Shown here piece by piece: positions 38,149 to 47,546 of a DNA stretch of 61,679 bases; position 1 is the first letter of the stretch, and every line of letters starts with the position of its first letter. The translations under genes were made by a program, and so were the position numbers. The DNA is from Sphingobium faniae (GTDB lineage: Bacteria; Pseudomonadota; Alphaproteobacteria; Sphingomonadales; Sphingomonadaceae): positions 1 through 61,679 of the forward strand of contig FMTU01000015.1 of NCBI GenBank assembly GCA_900100475.1, written 5' to 3'. The notes beneath the pieces were generated by a model. That model made no database searches and had not been told where the DNA came from. It saw nothing but the letters and a program-made list of their open reading frames with translations.

Positions 38149-38904
38149 TCAGGCCGACACCCCTTGACCCAGATAATGCCTCACTGCGGCCACCTGTTCC
38201 AGGGAAAAGCCCGCTCGCGTTTCACGGGAAGGCCCCACCAATATCCCGTTTCCGCCCAGATCGGCGGCGGCGGCGAAGCCTTCCTCATCCGTCACATCGT
38301 CGCCGATGAAAAGGGGTTTGCCGCCTTTCATGGGGATTTGGGACATCAGGGCATGGACGGCGCTGCCCTTGTCCGCGCCGTCAGGACGCAGTTCGAACAG
38401 CATCTTGCCGGGTTGAAGATGAAGGCCGTGGCGGGCGGCAAGATCGGCCGCCAGATCGCCCGCCGCTTCGCCCCATTGCGGGGCGGCCCGGAAATGCAGG
38501 CCGACGCTGATCGACTTGCGTTCGACGAGCAGGCCAGGCTTGTCGTCCGCAAAGGCGTGGAAGGCTGCTTCGGCCCGGTCGACGGCGGCGGGACGGCTGG
38601 GGGCTTCGACCGGACAGCCGGGCCGCGCGAACTCCAGCCCATGCGTGCCCGCCAGCAGGAAGGCGGAAAAACCAAGGCCGCGCAATGTCGCGACCGATCG
38701 GCCGCTGACGATGGCGAGGCGGCCGTCCAGCCGGTCGCGCAACCGGGCGAGGAGGTCCAGCAACTCACCATCCACCACCACGCCATCGGGCCGGTCGGCG
38801 ATCGGCGTCAGCGTCCCGTCGAAATCGAGGAAGAGAGATGCACCGTTCAGCAGGGCCTTTGGCGGCGGCGGAAGCGGGGGAAGGGAAAGAGCGGAATGAG
38901 CCAC
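38149..38904 (-). CDS. otsB: Trehalose-6-phosphate phosphatase
   Basis: A ~251-residue HAD-family phosphatase that removes phosphate from trehalose-6-phosphate. It has motif I LFLDFDGTLTPIA, motif II IVSGRS, and the late motif KGGKPLFIGDDVTDEEGF, with HGLEFARPG and the conserved Lys in GKMLFEL...DKGSAVHALM. GTG at 38904 is my start choice; the frame stays open to 39033, but that longer form would run into the divergent parC start. It is first in the operon with GH15 and otsA. Confidence 0.92.
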   Translation of the reverse strand: MAHSALSLPPLPPPPKALLNGASLFLDFDGTLTPIADRPDGVVVDGELLDLLARLRDRLDGRLAIVSGRSVATLRGLGFSAFLLAGTHGLEFARPGCPVEAPSRPAAVDRAEAAFHAFADDKPGLLVERKSISVGLHFRAAPQWGEAAGDLAADLAARHGLHLQPGKMLFELRPDGADKGSAVHALMSQIPMKGGKPLFIGDDVTDEEGFAAAADLGGNGILVGPSRETRAGFSLEQVAAVRHYLGQGVSA

Positions 38905-39032
38905 GGCCTGAAAGTGGCGCGCTGACAGGATTTCGCAACCCCTCTTTTGCTGCGCCTGCACAATTTTCTTGCCGAAGGCGCGTGTGGAAAAGCGTTCCCC
39001 ATTGCCCTGCGGCTTGCTATTCGGCTTTCGCA

Positions 39033-41321
39033 ATGACTGACTTTCGCGATCCGTTCGACGCCATCAAGGACCATCCATTCGACGATGCGCTGTCGCAGCG
39101 CTATCTCGTCTATGCCCTTTCTACCATCACGGCACGGTCGTTGCCGGACCTGCGCGACGGGTTGAAGCCGGTGCACCGGCGATTGCTGTGGGCGATGCGA
39201 CTGCTGCGGATGGAGCCGGCGGGCGCTTCGCCCGAAGTGCTGATGACCAATCCGGCGCGCAACACGACCGGATACAAGAAATGCGCTCGCGTCGTCGGCG
39301 ACGTGATCGGCAAATATCACCCGCATGGCGATGCGTCGGTCTATGACGCCATGGTGCGGTTGGCGCAGGATTTCTCGCTGCGGACGCCTCTGGTCGACGG
39401 GCAGGGGAATTTCGGCAATATCGACGGCGATAATGCGGCGGCGATGCGCTATACCGAGGCGCGCCTGACGCAGGCGGCGGCCGACCTGATGGCGGGCCTG
39501 GACGAAGGCACGGTCGAATTTCGCCCCACCTATAATGGCGAGGATGAAGAGCCGGAGATCTTCCCCGGCCTGTTCCCCAACCTGCTCGCCAATGGCGCGA
39601 GCGGCATCGCGGTCGGCATGGCGACCAGCATCCCGCCGCATAATGTGGCCGAATTGATCGACGCGGCGACATTACTGATCGACAATCCGGAAGCCGATCA
39701 TGCCGCGCTGATGGAGATCGTGAAAGGGCCGGATTTTCCGACTGGCGGCGTCCTGGTGGACAGCCCTTCCATCATCTCGGAGGCTTATGCGACCGGGCGC
39801 GGGGCGTTCCGCACGCGGGCGCGCTGGCACAAGGAAGAAGGCGGACGCGGCACATGGATCGCGGTGGTGACGCAAATTCCCTTTCAGGTGCAGAAATCCA
39901 AGCTGATCGAGCAGGTCGCGACGCTCATCAATGACAAGAAGCTGCCGATCCTCGCCGACGTGCGGGATGAGAGCGACACGGAAATCCGCATCGTCATCGA
40001 ACCGCGCGCGCGGACCGTCGATCCCGATGTGCTGATGGACAGCCTGTTCCGCCTCACGGACCTTGAAAACCGTTTCAGCCTCAACCTCAACGTGCTGGAC
40101 GCTACGCGCACGCCGCGCGTCATGGGGCTGCGCGAGGTGATGGTGGAATGGCTGCGGCACCAGATCGACGTGCTGGTGAAGCGCGCGCAGCACCGGCTGG
40201 ACAAGATCGCGGCGCGGCTGGAACTGCTCGATGGCTATATCATCGCCTATCTCAACCTCGACCGGGTGATCGAGATCATCCGCACCGAGGATGAGCCGAA
40301 AGCGGTGATGATGGCGGAGTTCCAGCTTACCGACCGGCAGGCCGAGGCGATCCTCAACATGCGGCTGCGCTCCCTGCGGAAGCTGGAGGAGATGGAGCTT
40401 CGCCGCGAACATTCGGCGTTGCTGAAAGAACGGGACGAACTCATCAAGCTGGTCGAAAGCCCGGCGCGGCAGCGGACGCGGCTTAAAAAGGATCTGGCGG
40501 ACCTGCGCAAACGCTATTCGCCGGACAGCGATATCGGCAGACGGCGCAGTCTGGTCGAGGAAGCGGCTCCCGCGCGCGAAATCCCGCTCGAAGCGATGAT
40601 CGAGCGCGAGCCGATCACCGTCATCCTGTCCGAACGCGGCTGGATCAGGGGGATGAGCGGGCATCGCGATCTTGCCTCCGCCGATACGCTGAAGTTCAAG
40701 GAAGGCGACGGCCCGATGATCGCTTTCCACGCGCAGACCACCGACAAGCTGCTGCTGGCGACGGAAACGGGCCGCATCTACACGCTGGGCGCGGACAAGC
40801 TGCCGGGTGGGCGCGGCTTTGGCGATCCGGTGCGGATGATGGTCGATATGGATAATGAAGGCGGCATCGTCGCCCTGCTGCCCGCGCGGACCGGCGGCGA
40901 ATTGCTGCTGGCGGCATCGGACGGGCGTGGCTTTGTCGCCGCCATGGGCGATGTGATCGCGGAAACGCGCAAAGGCAAGCAGGTGGTCAATGTGCGTGCG
41001 GGGGCGAAGCTGGCGGTCGTGCGTCCCATCGCGGCGGAGGCGGACAGTGTCGCGGTCGTGGGGGAAAATCGCAAGCTGCTGGTGTATTCGCTGACCGAAA
41101 TGCCGCGCATGGCGCGTGGGCAGGGGGTGCAGATGCAGCGTTATCGCGATGGAGGCCTGTCCGACGCCATCACCTTCCGCCTGGCGGATGGCCTGAGCTG
41201 GACGATGGGCGGGGAAAGCGGACGCACCCGGACCGAATCGGACATGACCCCCTGGCGCGTGGCCAGAGGAGCCGCCGGACGGATGCCGCCCACGGGTTTT
41301 CCACGCGACAATCGCTTTTAA
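39033..41321 (+). CDS. parC: DNA topoisomerase IV subunit A
   Basis: A 762-residue breakage-reunion subunit of the decatenase. It has [32 protein letters not shown] at the N-terminus and the catalytic Tyr in the [12 protein letters not shown] region (~position 135). The quinolone-pocket region reads [19 protein letters not shown]. The C-terminal half has blades of a beta-pinwheel ([27 protein letters not shown]). ATG 39033 begins MTDFRDPFD, typical of alphaproteobacterial ParC. It is divergent from otsB; its partner parE is 14 kb to the left. Confidence 0.96.
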   Translation: MTDFRDPFDAIKDHPFDDALSQRYLVYALSTITARSLPDLRDGLKPVHRRLLWAMRLLRMEPAGASPEVLMTNPARNTTGYKKCARVVGDVIGKYHPHGDASVYDAMVRLAQDFSLRTPLVDGQGNFGNIDGDNAAAMRYTEARLTQAAADLMAGLDEGTVEFRPTYNGEDEEPEIFPGLFPNLLANGASGIAVGMATSIPPHNVAELIDAATLLIDNPEADHAALMEIVKGPDFPTGGVLVDSPSIISEAYATGRGAFRTRARWHKEEGGRGTWIAVVTQIPFQVQKSKLIEQVATLINDKKLPILADVRDESDTEIRIVIEPRARTVDPDVLMDSLFRLTDLENRFSLNLNVLDATRTPRVMGLREVMVEWLRHQIDVLVKRAQHRLDKIAARLELLDGYIIAYLNLDRVIEIIRTEDEPKAVMMAEFQLTDRQAEAILNMRLRSLRKLEEMELRREHSALLKERDELIKLVESPARQRTRLKKDLADLRKRYSPDSDIGRRRSLVEEAAPAREIPLEAMIEREPITVILSERGWIRGMSGHRDLASADTLKFKEGDGPMIAFHAQTTDKLLLATETGRIYTLGADKLPGGRGFGDPVRMMVDMDNEGGIVALLPARTGGELLLAASDGRGFVAAMGDVIAETRKGKQVVNVRAGAKLAVVRPIAAEADSVAVVGENRKLLVYSLTEMPRMARGQGVQMQRYRDGGLSDAITFRLADGLSWTMGGESGRTRTESDMTPWRVARGAAGRMPPTGFPRDNRF

Positions 41322-41377
41322 TATGAAAAGCCAGGGGCGTTTCCGGAAAATTTACCGTTTCGACTTAGGGCAGACCC

Positions 41378-43123
41378 ATGTCGGTTCGAAGCGGCCTTTC
41401 AGACAAGTCCGAGAACGCGCCTTCGCGCGTGAAGGACGCGGCGCGTGGCGAACAGATCATTGACGCCGACGAATGGCTGACAGCCATCGGACAATATGCG
41501 GCTATCCTGACTTATGCGGATGGCCAATTGACGATCGCCCGCACCAACGCAGCCTTTGCGGAAACCTTTCCTTCATCGACTTTACAGAGCGATGATGGCG
41601 AGAAGGCGCTGGGCGAATGGGCCGCCAAGATTCAGCATCTGATCGCATCGAACCGCAATCGGGACAGCCTGGAATTACATCGCCAGGGGCCGCTGGGTCC
41701 GGAACATTTTCTGTGCAGGATCGGACGTCTGCCTTCCCGGAGCGATGGCACGCAGCAATATCTGTTCACTGCGGTCGATTGCACCCGCGAACGCAGCGTC
41801 GAAAAAAATCTGCGCCGCGAATTATTGTCCGACGGATTGACGGCTTTGCCCAACCGGGCCGGTTTCAGCGAGGAAATCGAGGATCGGCTCAGCCATTCCA
41901 TCTGGCCTGAAAAGGCGCAGTTCGGGATTATCGCGATCGACCTCAGCCGGTTCAGCCGCGTCAATGAATCACTCGGCCCGATGGCGGGCGACGAATTGCT
42001 CATCACGGTGGCCAAGCGTTTCAAATCCTGCCTGCGCCAGGGCGATGTGCTGGCGCGGATCGGCGGCAATGATTTCGCGATCTTCGCGCGTCTCAACAAT
42101 GGCTTGTCCGATGCTCTTCATATCTCTCAGAGGATCAATGAAGCGCTGTGCGCCCCCATTCGCCTGAGCGGATTGCATATCCGGGTGGATTGCGCGATCG
42201 GCTGCGCCATCTCCACCAGCCTTGAAGCAGACCCTGACGATGTGATCCGCAAGGCTCAGGCCGCGGTCAAGATCGCCAAGGGGAGCGGCAAGGTCGAAAT
42301 CTATCGCAATGGCGTGCTCAAGGAAGCGCAGCGGCGCTTCACGCTGGAAAGCAAGCTGCGCGATGCCTTGACGCAGGGCGGGTTGACGCTGGCGTTCCAA
42401 CCGCTCATCCATTTGCAGACGGGTGAGATTACGGGCTTTGAAGCGCTGGCGCGCTGGCATGACCCGGAACTGGGGCATGTCTCGCCCGTCGAGTTCATCC
42501 CGGTGGCCGAGGAAAGCGGCCTGATCGCGCCGCTGGGGCGTTGGGCAACCTATGAAGCGACGCAGGCGCTGAGCCGCTGGGACGCCAAATTCGGCGAGCC
42601 TCTGCCGGTCGGCGTCAATGTGAACCTGTCGCCGATCCATATGGCGCGCGACGATGTGGCGTCCATGTTCGAGGAGGCGTTGCGCTATTCGGGCGTGGCG
42701 GGTAACCGATTGACCGCCGAAATCACCGAAAGCGCGATCATCGCGGACCCGGACAAGGCGCGCAAGCTGTTGGTCGCGCTGAAGGATTTGCAGATGTCGG
42801 TCGCGATGGACGATTTCGGCACCGGCTATTCCAACCTCGCCAGTCTGCACAGCCTGCCCATCGACATATTGAAGATCGACCGCAGCTTCGTCTTTTCCAT
42901 GCTGGAGGATCGCGACAAGGCGGTGATCGTGCGGACGATCCTGTCGCTCGCCGATTCGCTGGGCCTGCATGTGACGGCCGAGGGCATCGAAACGCAGGAA
43001 CTGGCGCTGGAGCTGCAAGGCCTGGGCTGTTGGCAGGGGCAGGGCTATTATTTCGCCAGGCCGATGAACGAAGCCGATGCTTTCGATTACTGGCGCGCGC
43101 GCTGGAATTTCGAAACGGTCTGA
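41378..43123 (+). CDS. Cyclic-di-GMP phosphodiesterase with degenerate GGDEF domain
   Basis: A 581-residue signalling protein without membrane segments. An N-terminal PAS-like region (~30-140) is followed by a GGDEF domain (~148-310) whose active site reads GGNDF (229-233) instead of GGDEF/GGEEF, so cyclase activity is doubtful. The EAL domain (~320-575) keeps the catalytic set: EAL (355-357), NVNLSP, EITES, DDFGTGYS (478-485), KIDRSF with Lys499, and Glu535 in TAEGIET. The likely activity is c-di-GMP hydrolysis, with the GGNDF domain sensing GTP or acting structurally. The last 37 bp overlap the convergent pcnB gene. Confidence 0.92.
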   Translation: MSVRSGLSDKSENAPSRVKDAARGEQIIDADEWLTAIGQYAAILTYADGQLTIARTNAAFAETFPSSTLQSDDGEKALGEWAAKIQHLIASNRNRDSLELHRQGPLGPEHFLCRIGRLPSRSDGTQQYLFTAVDCTRERSVEKNLRRELLSDGLTALPNRAGFSEEIEDRLSHSIWPEKAQFGIIAIDLSRFSRVNESLGPMAGDELLITVAKRFKSCLRQGDVLARIGGNDFAIFARLNNGLSDALHISQRINEALCAPIRLSGLHIRVDCAIGCAISTSLEADPDDVIRKAQAAVKIAKGSGKVEIYRNGVLKEAQRRFTLESKLRDALTQGGLTLAFQPLIHLQTGEITGFEALARWHDPELGHVSPVEFIPVAEESGLIAPLGRWATYEATQALSRWDAKFGEPLPVGVNVNLSPIHMARDDVASMFEEALRYSGVAGNRLTAEITESAIIADPDKARKLLVALKDLQMSVAMDDFGTGYSNLASLHSLPIDILKIDRSFVFSMLEDRDKAVIVRTILSLADSLGLHVTAEGIETQELALELQGLGCWQGQGYYFARPMNEADAFDYWRARWNFETV

Positions 43124-44301
43124 TCCGCGATCTGGGCGACGCGGGCAGCGTCGGGAAAGCCCTCCGCCACCCAGATTTCCTGCACTTCGTTCAGAGCTTT
43201 CGCGACGTCCGGGCCGGCCGTGAGGCCGCGCGCGATCAGCGCGCCGCCGCCGATGGGCAGGACGGGGGGCGTCCATCCCTGAAGCGTGGAAAGATCGGCG
43301 AGCGGCATCGAGGGATCGAGCAGGATGCGATCGACCGCGCTTTCCACGCCGATGCGCCAGGCGAGCGTGCGGGGAGGCAGATCCGACGGCGGCGTGATTT
43401 CCAGCGCGGCGATCAGGCGCTTGCGCGCTTTATTGGAGAGCTTGAGCCGTGCGCCCACCGCATCCGCCGTTCCCGTATCGCGAGGAAGGAGGGCGGCCAG
43501 GCGGCGCAGCGACACGGGTGGCGTTGCGGAGGCCGCTTCCCGCTCGATAAGCACCGCGAGCCGCTCCACGCCCGTCGCGTCGATTTCCGGCAGGACAGGG
43601 CGCAATATGCCGCCATCGACCATCAGCCGCAGCGCAGGGCCAGGCGCGTTTACGGCCAGCAGCTTGAGGAACTCGTCCGCTATGCGCTCGCGGGACAGGG
43701 CCATCAGGCTGTTGGCCGCCGCCACGCAGGCGGCATAGCCCTCCGCATCCGGCTCATCACGGCCGAAGCGGGCGAGGAAACGGAAATAGCGCAGGATACG
43801 CAGATGATCTTCCGCGATGCGCGCCGAAGCGTCACCGATGAAGCGAACCCGCCGCGCCGCCAGATCCTCTATCCCATTGAAATAGTCGCTGATCTCGCCC
43901 GTGACCGGGTCGGCATAAAGGGCGTTTATCGTGAAATCGCGTCGGGCGGCGTCCTCCCGCCAATCGTCGGTATAGGCGATGGTGGCGCGGCGGCCGTCAG
44001 TGCTGACGTCATGGCGCAGCGTCGTGATCTCGACCGGGCCACTCGTCATCACCGCCGTCACCGTGCCGTGGTCGATGCCGGTCGGCACCACCTTGATCCC
44101 CGCCGCTTTCAACCGGTCCATGACCTGTTGCGGCGTCAAGACGGTCGCAATGTCCAGATCGCTGACTGGCAGGCCCAGCAGGCTGTCGCGCACCATGCCG
44201 CCGACGAAACGTGCATGGCCTCGATCCGCTTCCAGTGCGGCGAGCAAGGTGTCGAGACCTGCGCGATGACGCCAGGCTGCGTCAGGCAGTGTTATGGTCA
44301 T
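43087..44301 (-). CDS. CCA tRNA nucleotidyltransferase / poly(A) polymerase family
   Basis: A 404-residue class II nucleotidyltransferase that adds or repairs the tRNA CCA end (or adds poly(A) to RNA). The head has FVGGMVRDSLLGLPVSDLDIATVL with the metal-binding Asp pair, the neck has RRDFTINALYADPVTGEISDYFNGIEDL, and RFIGDASARIAEDHLRILRYFRF is typical. No HD domain is seen. It overlaps the NUDIX gene upstream by 20 bp, in the conserved DUF1285-NUDIX-CCA order of alphaproteobacteria. Confidence 0.92.
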   Translation of the reverse strand: MTITLPDAAWRHRAGLDTLLAALEADRGHARFVGGMVRDSLLGLPVSDLDIATVLTPQQVMDRLKAAGIKVVPTGIDHGTVTAVMTSGPVEITTLRHDVSTDGRRATIAYTDDWREDAARRDFTINALYADPVTGEISDYFNGIEDLAARRVRFIGDASARIAEDHLRILRYFRFLARFGRDEPDAEGYAACVAAANSLMALSRERIADEFLKLLAVNAPGPALRLMVDGGILRPVLPEIDATGVERLAVLIEREAASATPPVSLRRLAALLPRDTGTADAVGARLKLSNKARKRLIAALEITPPSDLPPRTLAWRIGVESAVDRILLDPSMPLADLSTLQGWTPPVLPIGGGALIARGLTAGPDVAKALNEVQEIWVAEGFPDAARVAQIADQTVSKFQRARQ

Positions 44302-44893
44302 AGCCCAGCCTGCGCGATAGATTGGCCAGGATCGCGGCAGTCACGCCCCAGATGCGCCGGTCTTTCCAGAATATCTCGTAATAATGACGTTCAACACCCT
44401 GAAATTCCACCGATCTCTTGACACGATTGGCCGGATCTAGCGCGAAGGCGAGGGGAAGTTCGAACCAGTCGGCCACTTCGTTTTGCTGGGGAACGAAGGG
44501 CAGGTCGGGCGGAATGACGCCCAGCACGGGCACGATGTCGAAGCCGGTAAAGGTATGATAACGGTCGGATATGCCAATGATCTCGACCTGATCGGGCGGT
44601 AGGCCGATTTCCTCCCGCGCTTCCCGCAAGGCGCCTGCGATTTCGTCCGGGTCGCTGTCATCCACCCGGCCGCCGGGGAAGGCGACCTGTCCCGGATGCT
44701 TGCGGAGCGAGGCGGACCTTTGCGTCAGGATCAGGCCCGGCTCCGGGCGCTCGGTGATGGCCACCAGCACGGCAGCGGGGGCCAGCACCATATGGCCATC
44801 CAGGCGCGGGTCGCGCGTTTCGGTGAGAAGAAGGGGCGCTCGTTCCTTATGCCCCTCGATCAGGGCGGCGCGAAGTTGCTCGGCCAGCGTCAT
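44282..44893 (-). CDS. NUDIX hydrolase, CoA pyrophosphatase type
   Basis: A 203-residue hydrolase probably cleaving coenzyme A or its derivatives at the pyrophosphate. The NUDIX box is complete (GGRVDDSDPDEIAGALREAREEIGL), preceded by LRKHPGQVAFPGG, the CoA-specific UPF0035 pattern. The start at 44893 (MTLAEQ) overlaps the upstream DUF1285 stop by ATGA; a longer frame from 44932 would run into that gene. Confidence 0.92.
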   Translation of the reverse strand: MTLAEQLRAALIEGHKERAPLLLTETRDPRLDGHMVLAPAAVLVAITERPEPGLILTQRSASLRKHPGQVAFPGGRVDDSDPDEIAGALREAREEIGLPPDQVEIIGISDRYHTFTGFDIVPVLGVIPPDLPFVPQQNEVADWFELPLAFALDPANRVKRSVEFQGVERHYYEIFWKDRRIWGVTAAILANLSRRLGYDHNTA

Positions 44894-45456
44894 GCCGCGC
44901 CGTCCAGTGGGAAGAATATCCCGTCGCTCCAAAGCCCCACCCGCTCGCCGCCTTCATCCAGGGCAAGGTTGATCAACTCATAATAGACGCTGCGCGACAC
45001 CAGGGCTTCCATGCCGCCGCGGACATGCAGATAAGGATGAGGACCATTTTCCCTGTCCCGCACGGTAAGCGCATTGCCCGGTCCGGCCGCCACGATGTCA
45101 CCCGTGTTGAGGCGAAAAGCCATGGCGCGATCCTTGCCCCCGCCTTCGCTTTTCAGTTCGACCGCGACGAAGGGCGCATCCTCCACCTCGATGGAGAGCT
45201 TTTCGACGGGGGTGACAAGCACATGGGAACCGTCCGGCTCGCGCCGCAATATGGTGGAAAAGAGCCGCACCATGGCTTCCCGGCCGATGGGCGATCCCTG
45301 ATGAAACCATGTGCCGTCGCGGGCGATCCGCATGTCGCTGTCGCCGCAATGCTCCGGGTTCCATTTCTCGACCGGAGGCAGGCGCTTTTCGGCGAGCAAC
45401 TGTGCAATGTCGGTCAGGGACAGGCTGGCAAGGTCGGGCGGCGGTTCCATCGGCAT
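44890..45456 (-). CDS. DUF1285 domain protein
   Basis: A 188-residue protein of unknown biochemical role. DUF1285 is recognised from VEKWNPEHCGDSDMRIARDGTWFHQGSPIGREAMVRLFSTILRRE and the C-terminal GLWSDGIFFPLDGA. The N-terminal ~25 residues are the usual variable lead. Starts at 45456 or 45450 (MPMEPPPD or MEPPPD) are both possible and neither has a clear ribosome-binding site. It leads the three-gene operon with the CoA pyrophosphatase and CCA transferase. Confidence 0.88.
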   Translation of the reverse strand: MPMEPPPDLASLSLTDIAQLLAEKRLPPVEKWNPEHCGDSDMRIARDGTWFHQGSPIGREAMVRLFSTILRREPDGSHVLVTPVEKLSIEVEDAPFVAVELKSEGGGKDRAMAFRLNTGDIVAAGPGNALTVRDRENGPHPYLHVRGGMEALVSRSVYYELINLALDEGGERVGLWSDGIFFPLDGAA

Positions 45457-45499
45457 GGGGCCGAGATAGGGTGAGGCGCGCCCGAAGGCAAAAGGGAAA

Positions 45500-46087
45500 T
45501 CAGGCCGCGACCGCAATACGCGGGCCAAGCATCCCCCTGCCGCCCAGGGCGCGCCCATCGACCGACAAAGCGAGCAGCCGCCGTTGCTCAAAGGGGCCGG
45601 GCGCGTTCCACTCACCCGTTCCTTCGGCGGAAAAGCCCCAGAAGCGGCCATAATATTCCGGGTCGCCGATCATCATCAGCGGCTCGGTGGCATGGGCGCG
45701 GGCGGCGGCGACCGCCGCGTCCATCATCATGCGCCCATGCCCCGTGCGCTGGAGCGTGGGTTGGACCGCCACCGGCCCCACCATGATCAGCGGCGTCTGT
45801 GTCCCGTCATCCCGCGTGAGAGCGACGGGCCAGCTTTGCAGCGAGCCGATCAGCGCGCCATGTTCATCCACCATGCCGAAGGACAAGGCGGGCAGCCACG
45901 GCATTCCCGCGCGGATCAGATAGGCGGTGCGGCCATGCCGGTCAGCCCCGAAAGCAGCGTCCAATAGCTGTTCTATCGCGTTGTCGGGCACCAGATTCAG
46001 GGGCACTATCGCTGACACGTCTTGCCGATCCGCCGTCAATGGCGCATGGACCGCGCCGGAAGCGGCGGGCTTTAGCGTCTGCGGCAT
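45500..46087 (-). CDS. GNAT family N-acetyltransferase
   Basis: A 195-residue protein with a single GNAT domain. The acetyl-CoA binding motif A appears as VGPVAVQPTLQRTGHGRMMMDAAVAAARAHA, with strand beta-4 before it (LIMVGPVAV) and GDPEYYGRFWGF after it. This pattern is common in the YhbS-like subfamily. The substrate is unknown. It is divergent from folB, with ~59 bp between them, and 43 bp upstream of DUF1285 on the same strand. Confidence 0.85.
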   Translation of the reverse strand: MPQTLKPAASGAVHAPLTADRQDVSAIVPLNLVPDNAIEQLLDAAFGADRHGRTAYLIRAGMPWLPALSFGMVDEHGALIGSLQSWPVALTRDDGTQTPLIMVGPVAVQPTLQRTGHGRMMMDAAVAAARAHATEPLMMIGDPEYYGRFWGFSAEGTGEWNAPGPFEQRRLLALSVDGRALGGRGMLGPRIAVAA

Positions 46088-46146
46088 AAATTGAAAGTAT
46101 AAACTGGCCGCAAGGGCGAGTCCCCCATGGGCCGATATGGCGAACT

Positions 46147-46530
46147 ATGGACATCTCATTTGACGATTTTCTGACGCTGGAGGTCAACAATCTGCACGTC
46201 AACGTGCTGACCGGCATCTATTCGGAAGAAACGCATCTTCCCCAACCGCTGCGGATTTCCATTCGCGCGCAAATGAAGATCGCCGATCATTATGAGCCGG
46301 ATACGCCGCTCACCCAGTCCAAAAACTATATGGACCTGAAGCATGCGGCGACCACGGCTTTGCCCGAAGGCCGGCATTTCACCCTGATCGAGGCGGTGGC
46401 CGATCATATCGTCGACACCATCCTGTTGCAGGACGATAAAGTCAGCCATGTGCAGGTGAAGATCGTGAAGCTGGCGCTGAGCGAGCATGGCGAGGAAATC
46501 GGCATCACGCTGGGGCGCGGCCGGAAATAG
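46147..46530 (+). CDS. folB: Dihydroneopterin aldolase family protein
   Basis: A 127-residue T-fold protein. Family features are LEVNNLHVNVLTGIYSEE at the N-terminus, the region around YMDLKHAATTALPEGRHFTLIEAVADHI with the conserved Glu, and VSHVQVKIVKLALSEHGEEIGITLGR at the end. It would cleave dihydroneopterin in folate synthesis. The N-terminal GIYSEE differs from the usual GxxxxE(R/K) spacing only slightly. It stands alone, convergent with the broken oxygenase gene 5 bp away. Confidence 0.85.
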   Translation: MDISFDDFLTLEVNNLHVNVLTGIYSEETHLPQPLRISIRAQMKIADHYEPDTPLTQSKNYMDLKHAATTALPEGRHFTLIEAVADHIVDTILLQDDKVSHVQVKIVKLALSEHGEEIGITLGRGRK

Positions 46531-46535
46531 CCGCG

Positions 46536-47476
46536 CTATTTCCCGATCAGGCCGATTTCGGCCAGCCGCTCGATCAGATAATCGTGCGCGCTGATCGGCG
46601 GGTCGCGGCGCGGCTTATCCTCGCTCACGCATTGCGGCAGCGCGTCGATGATGAAATCCGGCCGCAAATGCAGGAAGAAAGGCATGGAATAGCGCGAATA
46701 TCCGCGCCGCTCCGGCGATGGGTTGACGACGCGGTGGCTGGTTGAGGGGAGGACATGGTTGGTCAGCCTTTGCAGCATGTCGCCCACATTGATGACCAGC
46801 GCGCCGGGTGGTGGCGCCACGGGCAGCCATTTGCCGCTACGATCCCTGAGTTCCAGTCCGCCTTCCTCCGCACCCAGCAACAGGGTTATGAGATTGATGT
46901 CCTCATGCGCGCCCGCGCGGATGCCGGGGGCCTGGGGAGAGACGGGAGGATAATGGAGCAGGCGAAGGATGGAGTTGCCCTTGTGGATGGGGTCGTCGAA
47001 CCAGTCCGCGTCCAGCCCCAGATAGCGATGGCCGATAGAAGCCGGGCGCCCACATGGTCGAACTGGGCGAAAAGGCGGGTGAGGACGGGCTGGAACTCCG
47101 GCAATTCCTCTGGCCAGACATTGGGAGGCATCGTGTTGCCCAGCGGATCGCCCGCAGGCAGGTCGCGTCCGACATGCCAGAATTCCTTGAGGTCGTTTTC
47201 CATCGCGCCCTTCGCGATCTCGCGCCCGAAAGCGGTATAGCCGCGCTGCCCGCCGTTGGAGAGCGCGTCATAGCGGGATTTCACCGCATCCGGCAGCGCG
47301 AAGAAGCGCCGGGCCAGCGACCAGCCTTTGTCGATCACCGCCGGGTCCATGTCGTGATCGCGCACCATCGCAAAGCCGAAACGCTGGAAGGACGCGCCGA
47401 ATGCCGCCGCGAAATCCGCCTCGCTCATCGTCGTCATGGAAAGCAGGGGAATCTGGTCCAGCACGGATTGCGTCAC
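46536..47476 (-). pseudogene. Isopenicillin N synthase-like 2OG-Fe(II) oxygenase, frameshifted
   Basis: Two minus-strand frames together make a ~313-residue oxygenase. The 5' part (47476 to ~47020) has the N-terminal DIOX_N-like region (IPLLSMTTMSEADFAAAF, RDHDMDP, GYTAFGREIAKGAMENDLKEFWHVGRD). The 3' part has HEDINLITLL, with the His-x-Asp iron ligands, then TSHRVVNP and RYSMPFFLHL, which binds the 2-oxoacid or substrate carboxylate. The frames change near a run of four C at 47016-47019 (TGGGGC where TGGGGGC would keep the reading). One missing base is enough, so it is either a recent mutation or a sequencing error. GTG 47476 has AGGTGA upstream. Confidence 0.85.
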
Positions 47477-47546
47477 TCCATCACCTCGCTTTGCCGAATG
47501 GCATCCGGTCCTTGATCGCCCTTTGCCGCTCATGCAAGGAGGGCGC

